Of a DNA stretch of 11,290 nt, positions 7,301 through 11,290 are shown in pieces. Within the stretch, counting starts at the first letter, position 1. Every line of letters begins with the position of its first letter. This stretch comes from Candidatus Omnitrophota bacterium. GTDB lineage: Bacteria > Hinthialibacterota > Hinthialibacteria > JAKQFZ01. The DNA lies in the NCBI GenBank assembly GCA_029558215.1, contig JAKQFZ010000927.1, forward strand, positions 1 through 11,290, given 5' to 3'. The position numbers and the translations under genes were made by a program. Below the pieces are notes generated by a model. It was given only the letters and a program-made list of their open reading frames with translations, made no database searches and was not told the origin of the DNA.

Positions 7301-7998
7301 ATGTCTGGGGAACAGGCAGCTTTATTCGGGAATACAACAGCAGCCTTCCGACAATCCCCGCCAACTCAGTTGTTTCCGTTTGGATGTATGGCGACAACTC
7401 GGGACATGAAGTTCGGCTGTGTGTTCGAGATGATGAAAATGAATTGTTCACGAACGCCTACAGAACGATCAACTTCACAGGTTGGAACGAGATCACCTGG
7501 AATCTGGGCGTCGATCCGTTTTACTGGTATGCAAACACGGGTGACCGACTGATCACCGGCAATCCTCGCTGGGACAGCATCATGGTTCGAAAGGTCACTT
7601 CTCAGGAAACAGGCCATCTCTACTTTGACGATGCAACCTATTCGACAGGAGCAGGGACTGGGCAGGTGGCTGCTGTTCAGTTCAGCGGAACGTACAAGTT
7701 GATCTACATGGGCTTTCCGTTTGAGGCGATTAGCGAAGCCACAACGCGCAGCAACTATATGTCGCGGATTCTGACGTTCCTTCTCCCTTCGGAACTTCCA
7801 ACGGCGACCCCTACACCCACCAATACACCGACGGTTACTCCGACCCGAACGCCCACTCTGACTCCTACTGCAACAGCAACCCTGACACCAACTCGAACAT
7901 CCACACCGACTGCGACTCGAACACCGACAAATACTCCGATGCCAACTCGAACGCTGCCTCCAGGCGTGACCAGTGCGAATTTCTGGGAAGGTCTGTAG
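4384..7998 (+). CDS. Secreted multidomain N-acetylmuramoyl-L-alanine amidase with inserted domains and Thr-Pro tail
   Basis: A 1204-residue exported protein. Residues 1-25 form a signal peptide (cleavage after LSA). Residues 26-200 form an alpha/beta region I cannot place firmly (loosely GerMN-like). An Amidase_3-type zinc amidase spans about 215-617: LNPGHG with His226, Glu249 in IEDLSNVD, ISSHTN with His508, and GEW with Glu581. These match the expected zinc ligands (H, E, H) and catalytic Glu, so it should cut the amide between N-acetylmuramic acid and L-Ala in peptidoglycan. Residues about 288-432 interrupt this domain with a golvesin/xanthan-lyase-type beta domain (VDNDDASGY ... SADAVRF). 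A fibronectin type III domain follows (about 627-720), then a glutamine-amidotransferase-like Rossmann domain (about 726-925 and 1093-1135) split by a jelly-roll-like domain (about 930-1087, ending YFDDATY). A Thr-Pro tail (1139-1190) and 14 final residues close the protein. It is monocistronic or read on into panD. Domain limits are by eye. Confidence 0.88.
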   Translation: MKHSLLYFVVTIPLFLLTLGMNLSAEIPESALESLVPTPAPGEFIMLPGEYGLTAVARSEEMRGLRDRALQHQVEAIAQLVVSGPSGKEALMGIRAAYPKHTVLASVVVQDGKVSFYVDFPEKFLMDPKNVEASFDWMTGSLIKSLQHLPLFSFSVFAKHPGMDEYRPLDSFLPEIEYHYETSDDESSPSDNPDPKLRGFNFAPKYGSNRPTGSLSGKAVYLNPGHGYVWRDTSDYWSYQRSFLYDNIEDLSNVDLVNQLLAAYCYNAGADVFSVREMDFGQEMVIVDNDDASGYTEYGTGWSTSSLAGFANGHIPYTSGQNPFSYGTNRLCACVTGTATSRAEWVPNLPRAGWYIVYVSHAAYTNRSSQAHYKIVHAGGETHYYLDQRMRRFTWIPIGEYYFEAGTSGKVVLYNDSTSSSHFISADAVRFGGGMGLVSRGTSGVSGRPRRDESSRYHIQFSGCPNYDGSGNDEADTWTYSPRFGWWLRDAAQAYGASSQDSVYISSHTNAGGGSGMGTYVYTGYENTWHDRFRNYVHDEVRNDIRGAYNPSFIDRGKHYGTYGENNPSNVGNTMPIVLGEWIFHDHAGDMAQYHDPKFRNILARAVYQGIVKFWAAENGSPTTLLPEPPANFRCEVQSTTSVKLTWSAPSADAQGGHAATGYKYYMSTHGRGFPAGTTLTGTTVTIGSLTPGATYYFFLSATNAGGESFPTETLAVRLPLAVDTPKVLIVSGFDKLDKAVRFLDSYSGSPLYRQFFRSMNTQDYIVEHAKAIEQFASPVAFDSCEDECVESALVSLSNYAAVIWIGGLQSEAWTDDPTVDTSISATQQSRLQTYLNGGGRLLISGAEIAWDLDRSGTATFVDNVLKANYVADNSGISSASPASGSVFAGLAPLSLANPETYVVRFPDQIAPVGSGVAALEYGGGMTSLDAFDNLGGWKDPNYSGSTNADPACTFVISSSPKRQGTGAGDLYYVWGTGSFIREYNSSLPTIPANSVVSVWMYGDNSGHEVRLCVRDDENELFTNAYRTINFTGWNEITWNLGVDPFYWYANTGDRLITGNPRWDSIMVRKVTSQETGHLYFDDATYSTGAGTGQVAAVQFSGTYKLIYMGFPFEAISEATTRSNYMSRILTFLLPSELPTATPTPTNTPTVTPTRTPTLTPTATATLTPTRTSTPTATRTPTNTPMPTRTLPPGVTSANFWEGL
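7798..7953 (+). repeat. Thr-Pro codon repeat encoding a rigid linker or wall-spanning tail
   Basis: Fifty-two codons encode an almost unbroken alternation of Thr with Pro, Ala, Arg, Asn, Leu or Val (PTATPTPTNTPT and similar). At DNA level it is a degenerate 6- and 12-base repeat of ACN-CCN units. Such tails are known in secreted proteins of several uncultured phyla and of Chloroflexi, and may be O-glycosylated. Only 14 residues follow, with no sorting motif, beta-barrel signal or dockerin that I can recognise. Confidence 0.85.
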
Positions 7999-8022
7999 CA
8001 GGGGCGATCCTTGTTCCCCAAA

Positions 8023-8073
8023 CCTCCAGTTGACGTTGAGGCAAAGTTTTGCTTCATATAGGGCAGTTGGAGG
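8023..8073 (+). promoter_or_regulatory. Possible Shine-Dalgarno-sequestering stem in the panD leader
   Basis: As RNA, CCUCCAGUUG (8023-8032) can pair with CAGUUGGAGG (8064-8073) over ten positions, eight Watson-Crick and two G-U. The right arm contains the GGAGG (8069-8073) that serves the small ORF starting at 8082. Inside the loop GCAAA (8041-8045) can pair with TTTGC (8048-8052). A transcript reading through from the amidase gene could fold this way and hide the ribosome site. A weak promoter-like TTGACG at 8030-8035 overlaps the left arm, and transcripts starting downstream of it would lack the stem. Prediction by eye. Confidence 0.4.
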
Positions 8074-8081
8074 GAGGTACT

Positions 8082-8165
8082 ATGGTTTCCTGTAGATGCC
8101 AGGTTCCTTCGTACCATCCAGAACAGCAAGCAAGATTTGCGTGCAGGAGATTGATGCCAAGATGA
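8082..8165 (+). CDS. Small 27-codon leader ORF overlapping the panD start
   Basis: ATG at 8082 is preceded by GGAGG (8069-8073) at 8-nt spacing, within a longer GGAGGGAGG run: the best ribosome binding site in this leader. The predicted peptide begins MVSCRCQVPSYHP, has three Cys and six Arg, and matches nothing I recognise. It ends in TGA at 8163-8165, which overlaps the panD ATG at 8162 in an ATGA arrangement typical of translational coupling. The likely role, if real, is to deliver ribosomes to panD rather than to make a functional peptide. Caution: it is very short and could be fortuitous. Confidence 0.45.
   Translation: MVSCRCQVPSYHPEQQARFACRRLMPR
8145..8150 (+). promoter_or_regulatory. 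Weak panD ribosome binding site
   Basis: AGGAGA lies 11 nt before the panD ATG at 8162, a slightly long spacing. It sits inside the 27-codon leader ORF, so panD may combine its own initiation with coupling from that ORF. Confidence 0.5.
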
Positions 8166-8524
8166 CCCGAATGATGCTTAAGTCCAAGATTCACCGTGCG
8201 ACAGTCACCGCTACCGAGCTCCACTATGAGGGCAGTATTGCAATTGACGAAGTGCTGCTTGAGAAAGCGGATATTATTCCAGGGGAACAGGTACAAGTCC
8301 TGAATCTCGAGACAGGTTCTCGTTTTATCACGTATGCGATATGGGCAAAGAGGGGTTCGGGGACTATTATGCTCAATGGCCCCGCAGCTCGGTTGGGAAG
8401 CGTAGGTGATCGCGTCATCATAATTACGTACAGCCCGATGAGCGATGAAGAAGCACGCAGTTACAAGGCAAAGGTGGTTCTCGTCAACCGCGCCAACAAG
8501 CCCGTCCGAAAGTCAGAATCCTGA
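8162..8524 (+). CDS. panD: Aspartate 1-decarboxylase (pyruvoyl enzyme)
   Basis: A 120-residue protein of normal family length, intact and highly typical. It makes beta-alanine and CO2 from L-aspartate for pantothenate and coenzyme A synthesis in the cytoplasm. The N-terminus MTRMMLKSKIHRATVT is the family signature, with Lys9. YEGS places Gly24-Ser25 at the self-cleavage site where Ser25 becomes the pyruvoyl group. Arg54 and Tyr58 (SRFITY) and Asn72 (LNGPAARL) match known active-site and processing positions. I chose ATG 8162 because it gives exactly the conserved start; a longer in-frame start at 8096 would add 22 residues without family support or a ribosome site. No other pantothenate gene is adjacent. 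Some organisms need a separate PanM/PanZ maturation factor, and none is visible here. The last 12 bp overlap the convergent membrane-protein gene. Confidence 0.96.
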   Translation: MTRMMLKSKIHRATVTATELHYEGSIAIDEVLLEKADIIPGEQVQVLNLETGSRFITYAIWAKRGSGTIMLNGPAARLGSVGDRVIIITYSPMSDEEARSYKAKVVLVNRANKPVRKSES

Positions 8525-11290
8525 GCCTGAGACTTCTCTGCTATGATCCTGTGGCCTGGATAACCATACCTCTCCGTTCCTGTTGAGCAGGTAGAGGGTC
8601 TGACTGTCTTTGCCTATCTCAATGTCAACTGCGTACTCCCAGCTCGTATTGTAGGGGAGGTTCTCTGTGAAGAGGTCGAGACCAGGCTCTCCTCTAATAT
8701 AGATCGCGCCAAAAGCATCCATCGTGACAAAGGAGGCAGGCTCCGTGCCGAGATACCGAATGGCTCGGGCAGCTTCCCAGTCCCAAGTTTTGCCAAGAGG
8801 TACGTCCACCAATGTCTGTGCTGATCCGATCAGGTAGAGTGCCCCTCGTGTATCCATAGTCACTATCGCCCTGCCATCATCAAAGACACACATTCGGTAC
8901 TCAACATTCTCTGTCTCTGGCGATGAAGAGACTGTGTGATATCCTGAATCCGGATTCCATCGAAGGACTGACCCATCCTCGCAGAGTACAAGGAAATATC
9001 CTTCGGAACCGTACTCGATCTGAAGTGTCAAGACGGACAGGTTGGGCAATTCGAGAACCTCAGGCTCTCTCTGCATGGTGGAAACCTGGTAGATGCCGCC
9101 GCGCTGATCAAGCACTGTGAACGAGTTGTCCGTTGGGTTCAGGCAAAAGCTTGTCGCGATCAGTGTCCGATTGATGCCCTTGAATGGAGTTGTGTTGAGC
9201 ATTCGGATGCGGTCTGGATCGCGCCTATAGACTCGTCCCCAGACGTCCATGATGAATACCTGATCTGAGTTGTCAAGAACCATGTCTGCCCAGAGAAACG
9301 GAGTCTTCTCGAGCGAAATGATCCGGTTCATGATCTCTTCGTCAAGATCGGTGTCGAGCCTTTGATATGCCAAAGTTGGATTGCTGAGCTTCTCTCGAAG
9401 TAGGTCGTTGTGCAGACGCTCTCCAGGTTCTGCTTGACTCAGGATCCGAACGGGTGTGACACCCTCGGGTCTCACATGATAGATATCACGGTCAGGATAC
9501 CAGTGAAGAAACATCAGATTCCTGTGACCCCGGTTCAAAGCATAGACGATTCTGCTATCAAACGAAATACTATTGAGGGTGGTAGGAAGAGCGTCCCATC
9601 TGTCAACCAGAACAAGACCATCCGTGATCCCTGCATCGCGAACCTTTTGAACTGTTCTTTCGGGGGAAGCCTGCCAATAACTGTTCATGTTGGGAGCGAT
9701 CCGAAGCACTGTGAAAACAAAGCACACCAATGTCAAAGCAACTGGAAGCGGATGAATCCCTCGACATATGTGCCGAACTTGCATCCTGAGCTCCATCAGT
9801 GCGCGTGCCGAAAGCACGATAAAGAACAGTGAGGATGTGTAGAAGAATCGCGGACCATAACAGAGATCCTGAAAGCTGTAGAAGAAGTACGCTGCCACTG
9901 GGGCAAGGCCCATAAGAAGCAGATAGATATCAGTGCGTCTCATTCGACGAGACTGCAGGAGCCACCACACAGCAAAAAGAGAGGGTACAGGCCATGCAAA
10001 CAGCAGAAGATGAAGCGCTGAGAAATTCGTTGCGGTGTTTCGCACTCCATTTGCAGGACTCCATTGCAGCGAAAACTGCTCCATGCTGCTTCCGACCTGA
10101 TATCCTGTCGTCAAGGGATCACCTGTGGTCTTCTGATTGTAGAACATAAATCCAACAAGAAAAATGGCTGCAATGAGTCCAGCCAAGAGAAACGATGTGC
10201 TGTTGCGCCAGCGATTCCTGATGAGGAACCAAAAACTGCCCGCTAGTATCACTGGAAAGAAGGCTGCCGTTGTGTAGGGACGACAGAGAAAGGCCATGCC
10301 AAAACAGAAGCCACAGGCCGATGCATCCAAAAAAGAGAGACGTCGGCTTGGACTGCACGCTGAAGAACCTTCTTTCGGCTTGACCAGACGAAGGAAGAAG
10401 TAGGTGCCAAAAGTGTTGAAGAAGAGAGTTCCTGTATGCGCCATGAAACTCCCCGACATGAATAGAAGGAAAGGACTGAATGAAGCCAGCAGTGCCGAAA
10501 GACGACCGATTGCGTCATCGGCGATCTGTCTTCCTACAAGATAAATGCCAACCAAGGACCCTGCGCCCAGTAAGGGGCTGACAAGATAGGGAGCTCCGAG
10601 CAGGCAGCCAATAGCGAAAAGCAAGGGTTGTCCCGGGGGGTATATGGAGTACAGGCTATCCCCTGTTATAGCATAGAAGAAGACGAAAAAGGGCTGTATC
10701 TCCCTGGGGAGTGCAGGAATTGAGAGACGTCCTGCCGCGAATATCTTCCCCTGCCATAGTAGAGACATCGAATCAGCAACGTGAGGAAGAAATCCAAGAA
10801 CCAGACCGCAGAAGAGCAGTGCGGCGAGAATAAAGCAGAAGGAAAGTGTGCTCAAGAAGACCAAGTGACTGCTCTTGAATATGAGACTGTAGAGAACTCT
10901 CTCCAATTGAACACTGCCACTGGTCCAGATTCTCTGTCCCAACCCAAGAAGAATCAGCAGACTTCCGAGGCATCGCAGGGCTAGATGCGATGAGAGGTCA
11001 ATGTTCTTGCCGGGATGAAGAGTTAGGAGAAGAAGAACGAAAATCATGATGAAACGAGTCAACCGCATCTGGAGCGCTCTGGAATCTTGGCGTTCTCTGT
11101 TCTCCACAGTTGGGATCAGTTGCAGAAAAGCGACGCAAAGAAGCAGTGCCAGAAATGGAAGCATCCTCTGGCCAAGCATTACACTCAAGGAGTAAGGAAT
11201 GGGGAGTGGCGGAGAGTTTGTGATCCCAACCTCGGCCAGCGGAAAGAGAAGTGCAGGGAAGAGCGTAATCGTGGCACCCGCCAGGCACAG
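8513..11290 (-). CDS. GT-C-type membrane glycosyltransferase-like protein with C-terminal propeller-like domain (N-terminus beyond right edge)
   Basis: The frame is open from the right edge to TGA at 8513-8515 (925 codons in window). A TTG at 11188 could be taken as a start, but the 34 upstream in-frame codons read as plausible membrane-protein sequence (ATITLFPALLFPLAEVG) without a stop, so the gene probably begins outside. The first two thirds (about residues 1-540 from the edge) carry many membrane helices and the pattern FLPHVADSMSLLWQGKIFAAG (Asp at codon 173, nt 10774-10772), YPPGQPLL, GSFMAHTG and FLCRPYTTAAF, typical of PMT/ArnT-like GT-C enzymes that use polyprenyl-linked sugars; donor and acceptor are unknown. 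The last 250 residues hold six repeats ending like FIMDVWGRVYR, TVLDQRGGIYQ, VTMDTRGALYL, VTMDAFGAIYI and YLLNRNGEVWL, probably a beta-propeller on the outer face. Its 3' end overlaps panD tail to tail by 12 bp. Glycosyltransferase activity is inferred from family resemblance only. Confidence 0.75.
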   Translation of the reverse strand: MCLAGATITLFPALLFPLAEVGITNSPPLPIPYSLSVMLGQRMLPFLALLLCVAFLQLIPTVENRERQDSRALQMRLTRFIMIFVLLLLTLHPGKNIDLSSHLALRCLGSLLILLGLGQRIWTSGSVQLERVLYSLIFKSSHLVFLSTLSFCFILAALLFCGLVLGFLPHVADSMSLLWQGKIFAAGRLSIPALPREIQPFFVFFYAITGDSLYSIYPPGQPLLFAIGCLLGAPYLVSPLLGAGSLVGIYLVGRQIADDAIGRLSALLASFSPFLLFMSGSFMAHTGTLFFNTFGTYFFLRLVKPKEGSSACSPSRRLSFLDASACGFCFGMAFLCRPYTTAAFFPVILAGSFWFLIRNRWRNSTSFLLAGLIAAIFLVGFMFYNQKTTGDPLTTGYQVGSSMEQFSLQWSPANGVRNTATNFSALHLLLFAWPVPSLFAVWWLLQSRRMRRTDIYLLLMGLAPVAAYFFYSFQDLCYGPRFFYTSSLFFIVLSARALMELRMQVRHICRGIHPLPVALTLVCFVFTVLRIAPNMNSYWQASPERTVQKVRDAGITDGLVLVDRWDALPTTLNSISFDSRIVYALNRGHRNLMFLHWYPDRDIYHVRPEGVTPVRILSQAEPGERLHNDLLREKLSNPTLAYQRLDTDLDEEIMNRIISLEKTPFLWADMVLDNSDQVFIMDVWGRVYRRDPDRIRMLNTTPFKGINRTLIATSFCLNPTDNSFTVLDQRGGIYQVSTMQREPEVLELPNLSVLTLQIEYGSEGYFLVLCEDGSVLRWNPDSGYHTVSSSPETENVEYRMCVFDDGRAIVTMDTRGALYLIGSAQTLVDVPLGKTWDWEAARAIRYLGTEPASFVTMDAFGAIYIRGEPGLDLFTENLPYNTSWEYAVDIEIGKDSQTLYLLNRNGEVWLSRPQDHSREVSGSGF

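Noticed and set aside
7999..8060. Intrinsic terminator after the amidase gene
   Set aside because: No GC-rich stem followed by a T-run is present; the pairing seen here involves the downstream ribosome site instead.
8030..8062. Promoter for panD (TTGACG with CATATA/TATAGG)
   Set aside because: The -35 is good, but no acceptable -10 box lies 16-18 nt away; the best A/T boxes need spacers of 20-21 nt, so it is not listed as a feature.
7755..8129. Minus-strand frame encoding a Val-Gly-rich protein
   Set aside because: It is the antisense reading of the Thr-Pro codon repeat; the Val-Gly pattern is a by-product of ACN-CCN repeats.
8096..8161. Longer panD start at ATG 8096
   Set aside because: It adds 22 residues not found in the family, has no ribosome site at proper spacing, and the conserved N-terminus begins exactly at 8162.
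11186..11188. TTG start for the right-edge membrane protein
   Set aside because: The frame is open upstream to the window edge with plausible membrane sequence, and no ribosome site stands at normal spacing before the TTG.

Overview
The window (11,290 bp, mixed codon use, GC by eye around 50%) looks like chromosomal DNA of an uncultured Gram-negative-type bacterium. Pointers are secreted multidomain proteins with a Thr-Pro-rich tail, a golvesin/xanthan-lyase-type domain, propeller-like repeat proteins, and a 4-alpha-glucanotransferase-type GH57 enzyme of the kind known from thermophiles and several candidate phyla. I would not name a phylum from this sequence alone. No tRNA, rRNA, CRISPR array, transposase or phage gene is visible.

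Layout. (1) Positions 1-4123 hold a minus-strand cluster read right to left: a GH57 4-alpha-glucanotransferase-like enzyme (4123-1976), a DUF401 polytopic membrane protein whose GTG start overlaps the GH57 stop by 4 bp (1979-636), and a secreted propeller-type repeat protein (577 to beyond the left edge). The last gene has no clear ribosome binding site but has a promoter-like element placed so that the mRNA could begin at its ATG. (2) Positions 4124-4383 form a divergent control region with promoter candidates on both strands, a palindrome over the GH57 ribosome binding site, and two hairpins in the leader of the plus-strand gene. (3) Positions 4384-7998 encode a 1204-residue secreted cell-wall amidase. 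Both its amidase domain and a downstream glutamine-amidotransferase-like domain appear to be split by inserted beta-rich domains, and it ends in a Thr-Pro tail. (4) Positions 7999-8524 hold a short leader and panD (aspartate 1-decarboxylase). The leader contains a 10-bp stem that would cover a Shine-Dalgarno site, then a 27-codon ORF whose stop overlaps the panD start (ATGA). (5) Positions 11290-8513 are a minus-strand GT-C-type membrane glycosyltransferase-like protein with a C-terminal propeller-like domain. It is open at the right edge and overlaps the 3' end of panD by 12 bp.

Working together: the GH57 enzyme handles alpha-glucan, probably in the cytoplasm, and is transcribed and translationally coupled with a membrane protein of the ion-transporter superfamily. 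The amidase and the GT-C protein point to envelope remodelling. Propeller repeats of the same style appear at both ends of the window, in a secreted protein and fused to a membrane enzyme, so this is probably a repeat family the organism uses widely. The most distinctive signals are the double domain insertion in the amidase and the layered RNA architecture in front of panD.
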